From assembly GCA_025526915.1 (NCBI GenBank), contig JAHLKH010000106.1, forward strand, positions 1 through 64,000: a stretch of 64,000 nt of DNA. The letters run 5' to 3'. Of the stretch, positions 36,901 to 46,910 are shown piece by piece. Positions within the stretch are counted from its first letter, which is position 1. Every line of letters begins with the position of its first letter. Source of the stretch: Entophlyctis helioformis (taxonomy: Eukaryota > Chytridiomycota > Chytridiomycetes > Chytridiales > Chytriomycetaceae). The notes beneath the pieces are model-generated. The model had not been told where the DNA came from, ran no database searches, and saw only the letters and a program-made list of their open reading frames with translations. Both the position numbers and the translations under genes were made by a program.

Positions 36901-39830
36901 GCCAGGCATGCAACGGGCATGGGAACGGCATGCAAGAGGCAAGGAATCGCCATGCAAGGGGCTCCACGCGTCTCGCTCACCTTATCCTTCTTGCCCGTCG
37001 ACTCCCGTCCGCCCTTGGACACTCGCCGCGTCTTGTCCGCATCCGCATCCGCATCCGCATCTGTCCCCGCAGAAACAACTGCCTCGGCCACTGCCACTGC
37101 AACGCTCGTCCGCGTCGACGCCGGCAGCGGCACTCTTGCTGCAACTGCAACGCTCGTCCGCGTCGACGCCGGCAGCGGCACTCCTGCCGCCACTCCTACA
37201 CTCGCCCGCGGCGTCTCGGCGCGCGACACGGGCAGCGGCACTCCTGCCGCTTCTGCCACTGATCGCCGTCCCCTCCCGTGCCCTGCCCGATGCTCATGCG
37301 CCGTCGATGCCGACGCCACCGTCGGCCGTCGCCCATTGAGCACCAGCAGCGTCTTGCGCTTGAGGTTCCGGGTCTCGGCGCGGATGCGCTGCTTGAGTCC
37401 CGCGATCGCCGTGTCCGTGAGCGGCTCGACAACCAGGTCGCCATCCTCTTCTGCTTCGTTGTGCCCATACACTGCATCACCATGGCGAGCATCCGTTGCG
37501 CTGCCGTGTGTCCCCTGCCCCACGTGGCTGGCTCGCAGACTGCCGTGGCCATCGCCCGGCTCATCATCATCACCATCATGGTCGTCATCGCCATCGTCAT
37601 CATGGTCGTGCAGACGAGGCGGCCGCCCTGTGACCGGTGTCGTGTACATGGACGACAGCGGCGACCGCGACGATGACTGCGAACTCTGCGACAGCAGCGT
37701 CGCCGACCGGTTGAGACCCATCTGCAGCGCAAGCGGCGAGCCACTGGCCGCCTCACTCGAATGTTCGCCTGGGAACGCCACGCTGACACTGCCCGTGAGC
37801 GGGCGTGTGGTCGGAGATGGTGCACGCATGGTCAGCGACCGGCTCATCCCGCCGCGTCCACCTCCGCCGCCTGCCGCCACCATGGACGTGGACGTGTCCT
37901 TGCGCGCCAGCCCGGTCCGCGTGCCCATACGCGACAGCGACACTGGCATGCGACTGCTCAGCCGCGTGCGTGTGCGCAGCAGCCGCGTGCGTGTGCGCAG
38001 CAGCCGCACAGACTCGGCCAGCGGATCCGCCACCTCGTCCGTCGACCCAACACTCACAATCAGCGACTCGTACATGACCGGGCTGCTGAAGCTCGACGCC
38101 GTCGACAGCGGAAAGGACACCTGGCTCGAGGCCGACGTCGACGTGTACTGGCGACGCAGGCTGCTGTTGCGTGTGCTGCCAAGACTGATGCTGGGCGTGA
38201 TGCTCGTCTGGCTCGTGCGGTGGTCGGCGGGGTCGTTGCCGCCGGCCACGCGGCTGGTGTGCGGACTGCCACTGGCGTGATCGGGCAAGGTGGCCATGGA
38301 CGACTCGGTCAGGATCCCGATGCCCCCTGGCCCTGGTCCAGATCCAGACGCGACCGTCTGCAAAGGCGGTGCCCGTGACCGCGTGCGCGCTTCATACGCG
38401 GTCGCTGACCTTGCCAGGCTCGATCGGCGTTTGGGGCGTGTGCGCCGTCCTGTAATGATGGTCGGGAGCACAAGGGTCGCTCCAGGCACCGTGGCTGTCG
38501 GTGCGATCGTTGTTGAAGGCGGTGGCGGAGGTGGTGGTGGTGGTGGTGGAGGCGGCGGGATATGAGCACCATGCACTTGCTGTGGATGTGGATGTCTGTG
38601 TGGATGCGGATCGGCTGGGGATGCGGATGCGTGGCTGGGCAAGAGTGCATCGGCGAGCTCTGCAAGGATCGGTGACACGATGGCTTCCGCTGGCTGCTCG
38701 ACATGTGGGACCGGTCGAGATGCGACAGGCACAGTCGCAGCAGCAGCCAGACCATCGCTCGACACAAACTCTTCAAAGCCATCAAAGACGGTTTGCACCG
38801 TGTGCTGCTCCGTCCTGCCGCTTGTCTTCTCGCTTGCCTTGTCCGTTGTGATGGCAGACTCGGCCACAAGCAGCTGATCCATCCCGTCATCAGCAACACT
38901 GCGACGCGTGTCCGGTACAGCATCCATGCTGCTTGACGTGGGCGACAAGAGGCGGAACGTGCCATTGATCGCATCTGGCATGCCCACGGGGTCGTCCATC
39001 AGCGACGCTCCCGCACCAGCATCCTCAGTGGCAGACACCATCTCGTCCTCGTGGCTCGCAGTCTCTTCCGCAATGGCATCGACACCAGACACGGCAGCCA
39101 GGCCAGACACTGCGCTGTTGTCGCCAGTCTCGATCTCTTCAATGGACGTCAGACTCGCGAGCGACGCCATGGGATCCATCATTTGCTCGTTGATGCTGTC
39201 GTTCCCATCGACCGACGACGCGGCAGAATGCGCTTTGACGGTCGTGGAACCCTGTCCTCCTTGCACATCGGCAACCGACTCGCTGCCGCCGCCGCCGCCA
39301 GCAGACGACTCGCGTGAATGCGGCACGCTCAATAAATCGCTCCCGCGTCTCGACTGCGACTGCGACTGCGACTGGGACTGGGACTGGGATGGTGGCTGCG
39401 ACTGTGGCTGTGGAAGCGCGGCCGGCTGGGAAGACACCGCCACGGGCGTCGACGGCCGTTTTCTTCTGAGACGGTTAAAGAACATGGACCGCGAGCCGCC
39501 TGTCGAGTCCGGCTCTCCGCCACTGCCGCTGCCACCAGCACTCGAGGCGGCGGGCGTGTCGGTAGAGGGCCCAGACGCGCCGGTTGTTGCTGGAGCAGGC
39601 GTGCCAGACGAAGAGGATGGCGATGACGACGACGATGGTGCAGACGCGGACGAGGTGGGGAGAGGCGGCAGGGGATGCAGGAGGTGCCGCAGCTGCTGCT
39701 TGGCAGCGCCGGTGACGCCAATGAGGCGGCTTGACGAGCCGAGACGCTTCCTGCGTGTCTTTGGCGACGTCTGTCCCGCTGCTGAAGAGGACGATGATGA
39801 AGATGATGCGTTGTCAGGCGGACGGTCCAT
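30971..39830 (-). CDS. Very large gelsolin-repeat protein with disordered N-terminal half
   Basis: Four exons, all phase 0: 36981-39830, 34649-36898, 33865-34560 and 30971-33775, 2,866 aa. Exon 1 and most of exon 2 are Ser/Pro/Gln-rich and disordered, with a polyPro run encoded near 38560. Gelsolin-type domains begin at the end of exon 2 (HNLDYSDVFPAHL, FCVADAYIVLVTA, IYTWIGSRAEMDKKF). They continue in exon 3 (RYPLRLYKVYG, YILDWGLEIFQWNG, GCYVLDAGVELFLWIGKNAW) and exon 4 (YLWMGKGA, CVILDPGAPHKVFVWTG, FTAYFHGWDP). Exon 4 also holds long acidic and Ser-rich insertions. Similar fungal proteins pair a disordered domain with gelsolin repeats, probably acting on actin. The exon 1 to 2 junction (82-bp intron, GTGAGC...GGCAG) is the least certain; two separate genes are possible. 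Confidence 0.7.
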
Positions 39831-40212
39831 GCAGGTGGGGGGTTGAATAAAACGGGTCAAGAAGGAAAGCGACCGACGCACCGGTGATGTGCTGCAGGTC
39901 ACGCGGTCGGTGGATGCGAGGGGATGGACGCGAGCAACGACGCGAGCAACGATGCGAGGGGATGAGACGAGTCTGTGATGGTATGAGACGCGACGCGCAG
40001 TGCTGAGTGCTTGTTTGTGGGTAGAGGAAGAGGGCCGGGCAGGAAACGAGATCACGGAGCCGCCCGCGACTCTGCGAGCGACTCTGCCCCAGACCCACGA
40101 AGCGTCAGACCCACGAAGCGTCCGACCCACAGCACAGCACCGCACAGCAGAGCGCAGCGCAGCACAGCACAGTCGAACCCACACACCTCACACACACACA
40201 CACACACACAAC
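39831..40212. promoter_or_regulatory. Divergent intergenic, gelsolin-like / SUB2
   Basis: A 382-bp divergent promoter region with GACGCGAGCAAC direct repeats near 39930. A (CA)n tract ends three bases before the SUB2 ATG. Confidence 0.45.
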
Positions 40213-42927
40213 ATGTCGTTTGAGTTTGCCGACGACCTGATCGACTACAACGAGGAGGACGAGCTGGAGGCTCCCTATGGGGCTGCCGCCGCCGGTGCCA
40301 ACGGTGCCAGCGGCGCCAACGGAGCCAGCGGCGCAGCGTCTGCGGGCGGCCTCGTGTCGGTGACGGGCGCAGGCGGTGCTGGTGCGGCGGCTGGTGCCGG
40401 GCCCGACGGCGGCGACAAGGAGGCCAAGAAGGGCTCGTACGTCGGCGTGCATGCCACGGGCTTCCGCGACTTTCTGCTCAAGCCCGAGCTGCTGCGTGCC
40501 ATTGGCGACTGCGGTTTCGAGCACCCGTCGGAAGGTGTGTGGTGCCTGTGTGTCTCTCTATGTCTGTGTCTATGTCTATGCTCTGTCTGTGTCTGCGTCT
40601 ATGGCTCTGTCTGCGGCTCTGTTGTTGTGCTGTGTTGTTGTGCTGCCCATGTCCATGTCCATGCGGCTGGCTGGCTGGCTGGCTGGCTGGCTGTGCTGAG
40701 CGTGCGAGAGCGGCCCCCGCTGGGCAACCCTGGCGGGCTGTCTCACGCCGTCTCTCGCCGTCTCTCGCCGTCGCTGGCTGTCTCTCGCCGCCTCTCGCAC
40801 AGCAACCGCCTGCCTGCCTGGCAACCGCCTGCTGCCTGCCCAGTGCTGTGCTGCGATCACCTTTTGCGCCGCTGCTGACACACGCACCCTTGTCTGTCTG
40901 CCAACGCCTGTCGACGCCTGCCCACTTGACGACGCCTTCGCACTTGACGACGCCTGCCTCCGCCTGCAGTGCAGCAAGAGTGCATCCCGCAGGCCATCCT
41001 CGGCATGGACGTGCTCTGCCAGGCAAAGTCGGGCATGGGCAAGACCGCCGTCTTCGTGCTCGCCTCGCTGCAGCAGACCGACACGTCGGGCGCCGCCTCG
41101 GTCTCGTCGGACCCGTCCATCCTCGTCCTCTGCCACACCCGCGAGCTCGCCTTCCAGATCCGCAACGAGTACGCCCGCTTCTCAAAGTACCTGCCCGACG
41201 TCAAGACGGCCGTCCTCTACGGCGGCACCCCCATCCGCCAGAACGTCGACACGCTCAAGAACGACAAGCCGCAGATCATCGTCGGCACCCCCGGCCGCAT
41301 CCTCGCCCTCGTCCGCGACAAGGTGCTCTCGCTCAAGAACATCAAGCACTTTGTGCTCGACGAGTGCGACAAGATGCTCGATGCCCTGGGTATGTCGTCT
41401 CTCTCCTGTTCATCTCCGCGTCTCCGTCAACATCCATCTTCCCATCCCTCCCGTCGGTGGCTGCCGCATTCGCTGTCGCTGTCGCAGAGACGCTGGGCTC
41501 CGACGCGTTGCAGGCGACCTGGGCGTGAGCGTGAGCGTGGGCTTGCGTAGACGTTGTCATGTGTGCGCTGGCTGCCCTTGCGCAGCCGTCACCACCGTCT
41601 GGTCTCGAGCGGAAATGACGGCGCTCGTCTTGCCCATCGCCGCGTCAGTCAACGCGACTTTTCCAGCAGTCACGACTCTTTGGCAGTCGAGCAGTCGAGC
41701 AGGCGAGCAGGCGGGCAGCATGGCAGGCAGGCAGCGTCGGTTGCTTCTGGCTTTCCTGGATATCCGATGCACAACCTGGGTGATGACTCTACATGCTTAA
41801 CCCAGCTCTTCGAAGGCCGGCACAATGTGCGTCACTGCACAGCTCGCTCTCTTGAGAAGGACGTCCAGCCTGACAGGTTGTGCATCATCCACCTGCGTAT
41901 CCACACCGGCCACGCTCAGCCCACGCTGCTCAGACTGTGCGCCACGCCTACGCCCACATCCATGCGCAGTCATGCCGCCGCGTTTCAGCTCCACAGCCTC
42001 AGCCGCCCACTCCCCCCATAGCTCTCTCTTCTATTCATCTCCCTTTCCCCACTGTTTTCTCTGCGCAGCCCGTCTGCACCGAGCCAAGCCAACCAACGCT
42101 TTTCCTCTCTTCCTTCCTCCCCTCTGCGACCACAATGCTCGTCTCGGATCGCCTTGACTCGGATCCCGGCCCGCTCGGACAGACATGCGCAAGGACGTTC
42201 AGGACATTTTCCGTGCCACGCCTCACCACAAGCAGGTCATGATGTACAGTGCCACTCTCAGCAAGGAGATCCGCCTTGTCTGCAAGAAGTTTATGCAAAA
42301 CGTGAGTCTTGCTCTGTTCTCTTTGGCCGTCTCGACTGTCCAAGGATGCTGACACTGGCCGACACGCCTTGCTATGCGCAGCCCCTCGAGATCTTTGTCG
42401 ACGACCAGACCAAGCTGACTCTCCACGGTCTCCAGCAGTACTACGTCAAGCTGGACGAGGCTGCCAAGACCCGCAAGCTGCACGATCTCCTTGACGAGCT
42501 CGACTTTAACCAGGTCTGCATCTTTGTGCGCTCGGTCCAGCGCGCCATTGCCCTCGAGCAGCTGCTTTCCAGCAGCAACTTCCCGTCCATCTGCATCCAC
42601 TCGAGCTTGCCGCAAGAAGAGCGCATCGCCCGCTACAAGTCGTTCAAGAGCTTCGAGAAGCGCATCATGGTGGCCACGGACATTTTTGGCCGTGGCATTG
42701 ACGTTGAGCGCGTCAACATTGTCATCAACTACGACATGTCCGACTCGCCCGACGCATACCTTCACCGTGTCGGCCGTGCCGGACGATTCGGCACCAAGGG
42801 TCTGGCTATCACATTCATCTCCTCGGAGGCTGACCAGGAGGTGCTCAAGCTCGTCCAGGGACGCTTCGAGGTCAAGTTTGCAGAACTGCCCGAGACCATT
42901 GATCCCTCCACCTACCGTGCCTCGTGA
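40213..42927 (+). CDS. SUB2: DEAD-box RNA helicase SUB2/UAP56 (TREX)
   Basis: Unwinds RNA in spliceosome assembly and loads the mRNA-export machinery in the nucleus. Exons 40213-40534, 40970-41389, 42183-42301 and 42382-42927, 468 aa, phases closed. Residues 1-90 hold an acidic start ([15 protein letters not shown]) followed by an unusual Gly/Ala/Ser-rich insertion that makes the protein slightly longer than yeast Sub2. Helicase motifs follow in order: Q-region, AKSGMGKT (the Met form typical of UAP56), [35 protein letters not shown] and [10 protein letters not shown]. Intron 2 is 793 bp, long for this genome, and hosts a C/D snoRNA. DECD rather than DEAD supports SUB2 over eIF4A paralogs. 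Confidence 0.96.
41769..41883 (+). ncRNA. Intronic C/D-box snoRNA
   Basis: Inside SUB2 intron 2. C box GTGATGA at 41780-41786 and D box CTGA at 41870-41873. They are bracketed by a perfect 10-bp terminal stem: GCACAACCTG (41769-41778) with CAGGTTGTGC (41874-41883). The box order, the stem and the intronic host fit a box C/D methylation-guide RNA processed from the spliced intron. Internal C'/D' boxes are not obvious. The guide would be the bases just upstream of the D box (GGACGTCCAGC); I could not identify its rRNA target. Vertebrate UAP56 introns also host C/D snoRNAs. Confidence 0.75.
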
Positions 42928-43445
42928 TCTGCACGAGACGGCTCGCTTCTAGCCTTGCTAGCATCCTTTGCCCCCCTCCTTCTGCGTACCTTCAATGAAC
43001 CTTGGCACGGACTAAGCATGCTTGCTTCGCATCCAAAATGGCTTGTTGTCGCCATTCTTTGTCTGTTGTTCATTTTGATAACGTAATGTATATATTAAAA
43101 CTGCAAGTTTTTCGGTCTGTTACGGGCTCAGCCGCCTAGCTCGGTGGATCGCCTCCAGGGGGATGCGCCTCTCGATGTCTCAGGATTGGACATGAGACTC
43201 GGCCATTCGGCCGAGGGGCGCAACCCACAGTTGGGGCGCGCCTAGACGCCACAAGTTGTTTCGGGCTGTTGCCTCATGTCGAGTGTGTTAGGCCGCGTAC
43301 TTAAAGCGTGCCTTGCCCTGCGTGCAGTCGGCTCTAAGCGTATCTGACCGACTGCACAGGTTCGGCCTTGAATGCTACCACGTGTGTGTAATGAAGCGTA
43401 TCTGACCGACTGCACAGACTTGGCCCGCTACAGGTCATGTGATGA
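42928..43445. other. Intergenic with hairpins and a 24-bp direct repeat
   Basis: The SUB2 3' region (AT-rich, TATATATTAAAA near 43090) followed by GC-rich structured sequence. Features are two adjacent hairpins at 43177-43215, a 10-bp-stem hairpin at 43322-43357, and a direct repeat at 43336-43359 / 43394-43417. No gene was recognised. Confidence 0.5.
43322..43417. repeat. 24-bp direct repeat overlapping a hairpin
   Basis: The unit AAGCGTATCTGACCGACTGC plus ACAG occurs at 43336-43359 and 43394-43417. The first copy's CCGACTGCAC pairs with GTGCAGTCGG at 43322-43331 to form a 10-bp stem with a 16-nt loop. Purpose unknown. Confidence 0.7.
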
Positions 43446-43527
43446 GGGCGGATGGCCGAGCGGTCCAAGGCGCCACGTTAAGGCCGTGGTCTCTCCGGAG
43501 GCGTGGGTTCGAATCCCACTTCGCTCA
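43446..43527 (+). tRNA. tRNA-Leu (anticodon AAG)
   Basis: 82 nt, class II with a long variable arm, no intron. The acceptor stem GGGCGGA pairs fully with TTCGCTC (two G-U pairs). The D arm is TGGCCGAGCGG. The anticodon stem is CCACG/CGTGG around loop TTAAGGC, which gives AAG for CTT leucine codons. The T arm is GTGGG-TTCGAAT-CCCAC and the discriminator is A. A and B box promoters are internal. A TTTTT terminator follows at 43533-43537. Confidence 0.95.
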
Positions 43528-43532
43528 CTCAC

Positions 43533-43537
43533 TTTTT
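43533..43537 (+). terminator. RNA polymerase III T-run
   Basis: TTTTT six bases after the tRNA-Leu 3' end. Confidence 0.8.
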
Positions 43538-43609
43538 GCACGCCGAGACTCATTGCTAGGCGGGTGCGAGCACTTTTTTGGATCAGGCGGCGGCGTCTCT
43601 ATCCCGCCA

Positions 43610-43912
43610 CGCACGAACGAGTTCCTCAAGGCGCTCTACACGTCATCCACTGCATGTGCACGATCAGGCAATGAGGCTCGCTGAGCCGTTCAACGTCAGG
43701 CGAGGCGTCCGCCAAGGCTGCCCGCTGTCTGGCCTTTTGTTCAACCTGTTCCTCAACGACATACTCGATGGCATCCCTGAGATCAGCCATCCCTGCTGTG
43801 GCTGACGGTCATGGCATCCGTGGACTGATCATTGCAGACGATGTGGCCTTTCTCGCAGGGTCGCATGCAGCATTGGCAGACGCGGTGAAAGTCGTGGCGG
43901 CAATCACGTCTT
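43610..43912 (+). mobile_element. LINE-type reverse-transcriptase fragment, broken
   Basis: A remnant of a non-LTR retrotransposon reverse transcriptase spread over three frames. NEFLKALYTSSTACAR appears first, then VRRGVRQGCPLSGLLFNLFL (the conserved RQGCPLSP block), then RGLIIADDVAFLAGSH (the F/YADD active-site block, here IADD). At least two frameshifts and missing flanks make it inactive. It stops about 30 bp from the 3' end of the ankyrin gene on the other strand and starts about 80 bp after the tRNA. Confidence 0.85.
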
Positions 43913-43943
43913 CATTCCAACACGAGTCTTGGCTGTCCACTCG

Positions 43944-45635
43944 TCACCTGCTTGACGCTTGCAGTTTCTTGATGGTCGACTTGAGCCGCTTGATGGTAGT
44001 GGTCTTGATGTCATCTCCTTGGTTAGCTTCCACAAGCAGTGCCTGTGCCTGGTCCAGCGTAAGACTGCCAAGGAGGACATTGGCGATTTCGGCAGTCCCG
44101 GCCAAGTCGAGTGCTCTGAGCCCAACCGCGTATCCGCATTCCAGCAAGTACGGCAGCTCCTCGGCGTTGCCCAATCTAACCACAGATTCCATGGCGCGGC
44201 TTGATGCGCGGCAGCCTTTGGAGTGCATGTACGTGGCGACGTCAAAGTGTCCATGGATGATGGCCTCGTCCAGCGCGTCTGACGTGTACTCTAAACCGCG
44301 GGTCTCGTGAAGCCACTTGATGACATGAAGACGACCGTATGTAGCCGCGTCACTTATCGCTGCAGCTGTGCATCCTTCCGTCCTGTTCTCATGGAGCCAC
44401 TTGATGGCAGGAAAATGGCCGTGCTCAGCCGCCCTATCCATGGCACGAGTCGTGCATCCTTCCGTCCTGTTGGCATGCAGCCACTGGACGACATGTAGAT
44501 GGCCTTCGCCAGCCGCGAAATCCATCGCATAAGTCGTGCATCCTTCCGTCCTGTTTGCGTGGAGCCACTTGATGACATCCAGGTGGCCGTAGGCAGCCGC
44601 GTTGTCCATTGCGTCTTCCGTGCATCCTTCCGGTCTGTTTGCGTGGAGCCACTGGACGACATGCAGATGACCAAACATGGCCGCCCAGTCCATCGCATTG
44701 GTCGTGCATCCTTCCGTCCTGTTGGCGTGCAGCCACTGGACGACATGCAGATGTCCGTTGCGAGCCGCGAAATCCATGGCTCGAGTCGTGCATGCCGCAC
44801 CTAGATCAAACAAGTACTGCAGTACGTCGAGATGCCCACGGCGCGCTACTAGATCAACGATCTCATGCCAGTACTCGCTTGCCGCATCATACTCGGCCAG
44901 CCAGTCCTGGAGAGTGCAGTACATGACGTCAAGATGCTTGAGCAGATCGAGGAACCCATAGAAGATTGCCAGGCGAGCGAGTGCGATCGGATACGTAAAG
45001 TCGAGCAGATCAAACCAGCCGTGCCGCATGGGAATGAGAAGCAGGCGGTGGGTGCTCCAGTCGTCGTTGTTGAACGAGTAGTCGTAGTCGTTCTTGTATG
45101 CGTCTGAGCCTGCATATCTTCCCTCGGTGTAGTCAGGAAAGCGCTTGCAGAGACGATCGTACATGGAGCGAGAGTGTGCGAGGAGCAGTCCGTTGTCGGC
45201 CTCCAGCCAAACGAAAGGCAGCAGATCCAGATCGCCCTGCCAGTCCATCTTGAACGCATCGATCCACAGCTCCATCTTGGTCTCATCGTCGAGTTTGGCT
45301 GTGTCGCCGAGCAGTCCGCACAGGAAGCGAGTGAGCCGGCCGGCTGCCTTGAGGATCATGGCATGGATCTCGGCGGGCTTGCCGTCCCAGTGGCTGCGTC
45401 CGAACGCAAGGTCGCCGGTGGCTGGCGGCACCACATAGCGAGGCACACCTGGCTCGACGGCTTGTTTGCCACTCGCACCAACGACCTGCTCGACCACAGC
45501 CAGCACAATGTCCGTGCGACCAAGGGCAACCAGCAGCTCGGCTGTGCTCTGCAGCTGGCTCTGCAGACTGCGCACTTGGTCGTCGCTGGCTGCTGCTGCT
45601 GCTGCACTGACTGTCTTTCGTCGCCTCAACTGCAT
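43944..45635 (-). CDS. Ankyrin-repeat protein, single exon
   Basis: 563 aa from the ATG at 45635. The N-terminal 250 residues have no motif I recognise, except a pattern (LWIDAFKMDWQGDLDLLP...LLIPMRHGWFDLLDFTYPIALARLAIFYG) that may be degenerate repeats. From about residue 270 there are eight or nine ankyrin-like units with a 28-residue period, several nearly identical (HLHVVQWLHANRTEGCT followed by AMDxAAxxG). The C terminus is a Lys-rich helix. The gene is intronless, unlike most neighbours, and is bracketed by reverse-transcriptase scraps. It looks like a member of a dispersed family, possibly moved by retrotransposition. The partner is unknown. Confidence 0.85.
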   Translation of the reverse strand: MQLRRRKTVSAAAAAASDDQVRSLQSQLQSTAELLVALGRTDIVLAVVEQVVGASGKQAVEPGVPRYVVPPATGDLAFGRSHWDGKPAEIHAMILKAAGRLTRFLCGLLGDTAKLDDETKMELWIDAFKMDWQGDLDLLPFVWLEADNGLLLAHSRSMYDRLCKRFPDYTEGRYAGSDAYKNDYDYSFNNDDWSTHRLLLIPMRHGWFDLLDFTYPIALARLAIFYGFLDLLKHLDVMYCTLQDWLAEYDAASEYWHEIVDLVARRGHLDVLQYLFDLGAACTTRAMDFAARNGHLHVVQWLHANRTEGCTTNAMDWAAMFGHLHVVQWLHANRPEGCTEDAMDNAAAYGHLDVIKWLHANRTEGCTTYAMDFAAGEGHLHVVQWLHANRTEGCTTRAMDRAAEHGHFPAIKWLHENRTEGCTAAAISDAATYGRLHVIKWLHETRGLEYTSDALDEAIIHGHFDVATYMHSKGCRASSRAMESVVRLGNAEELPYLLECGYAVGLRALDLAGTAEIANVLLGSLTLDQAQALLVEANQGDDIKTTTIKRLKSTIKKLQASSR

Positions 45636-45655
45636 CGTCGCAGCTGCTTGTGGAT

Positions 45656-45745
45656 GTCCTGACAAACTCCGCTCGACGCGACCGCGTCCATCTGGTCTGC
45701 TCGCTCTCTGTGCCGTTCAGCGTCAGGCGAGGCATCTGCCAAGGC
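45656..45745 (+). mobile_element. Second reverse-transcriptase scrap
   Basis: A short open piece reading LTNSARRDRV...VPFSVRRGICQG. Bases 45712-45745 match 43685-43718 at 31 of 34 positions, the same VRRGxxQG region as the first fragment. It runs directly into the truncated ABC transporter exon. It supports the view that this interval was assembled from retroelement-linked pieces. Confidence 0.65.
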
Positions 45746-45747
45746 AG

Positions 45748-46819
45748 TTCGCGTGCGTGGCTGTCGCTTCGTCTGCAGCTCCTCGTATCTACCGTCGTCC
45801 TCGTTGTCATCGCACTCAGTGCCACCAAGAACATCACTGGCTCGGCTGTAGGTCTTGCCATCTTCGGTGCCATCAGTGCCAGCAATGCCATTGTGAGCAC
45901 ATTGGGCAATGTCGCCGATGCTGAGGCTGCCTTCAACGCCGTCGAGCGTCTCAACTACTACGCCAACAAGCTGCCGTCCGAGGCTGCCCGCCTGCTGCCC
46001 AACGACCCTGCGACCAAGGACGAGTGGCCGACTGCCGGTGCTCTTGCCATCCGCGACCTGCAGATCTGCTACGACTCGCGTCCCGACCACGCTGTCATCA
46101 AGAACCTGTCGCTCGACATCCGTCCAGGCGAAAAGGTCGGCATTGTCGGCCGCACCGGCTCGGGCAAGAGCACGCTCATGACGGCCCTGTTCCGCATCAT
46201 GGAGGCATCCAAGGGATCCATCACCATCGACGGCCGAGACATTGCGACGCTCGGTCTCAAGACGCTGCGCTCTCGCCTGCAGATCATCCCGCAGGAGCCC
46301 GTGCTGTTCAAGGGAACCGTGCGGTCCAACCTCGACATGCTGCAGACGGGATACACCGACGACCAGCTGTGGGAGTCGCTGTCGCTCGTGGGTCTCAAGG
46401 ACTACGTGGCTGCGCAGACGGACAAGCTGGATGCGGCGATCGAGGAGAACGGATCCAACCTGTCGATGGGTCAGCGCCAGCTGCTGTGTCTTGCCAAGGC
46501 CATTCTCGCGCGTCCCAAGGTGCTCATCATGGACGAGGCGACGGCGTCGGTGGATGCCGAGGCCGACAAGCGCATCCAAGAGTCGATCCGGTCGCAGTTT
46601 GCAGACACGACGGTGCTGAGCATTGCGCACCGTCTCAACACGATTGCGGCGTTTGACCGCGTGCTTGTGCTTGACCAGGGCGAGATTGCCGAGTTTGCTG
46701 CGCCGCATGTGCTGCTCGGCCGGGCTGGCTCTGTGTTTGGCGAGCTTGTGGATGCGACTGGTGCTGCCAACGCTGCCGTCATTCGCGAGATTGCGTCTGG
46801 CCACTTCAACAACGCCTAA
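45748..46819 (+). pseudogene. ABCC (MRP-type) transporter, last exon only
   Basis: Encodes the final transmembrane helix of TMD2 (AWLSLRLQLLVSTVVLVV...) and a complete second nucleotide-binding domain. The NBD has Walker A GRTGSGKST, Q-loop IIPQEP, signature LSMGQRQL, Walker B KVLIMDEATASVD, a switch His in SIAHRL, and a normal C terminus with stop at 46819. All upstream parts (TMD1, NBD1, most of TMD2) are absent. The sequence before 45748 is the reverse-transcriptase scrap, with an AG acceptor at the junction. The open frame continues upstream to 45650 and could initiate there, but a lone NBD cannot transport. I treat it as a 5'-truncated copy with a well-preserved exon. Confidence 0.8.
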
Positions 46820-46910
46820 TCCATTGTGCTACTGTGTACAACCAATGAACGCGTAGGATCTGTAGACCTATGGGCCGCTGATGACTTCATTTATGCGTTG
46901 AAAGGCCGAC

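Noticed and set aside
43944..45665. Ankyrin gene as a giant-virus insertion
   Set aside because: Similar short-period ankyrin repeats occur in giant viruses, but no other viral gene is nearby and the flanks are retroelement scraps; sequence alone does not support a viral origin.
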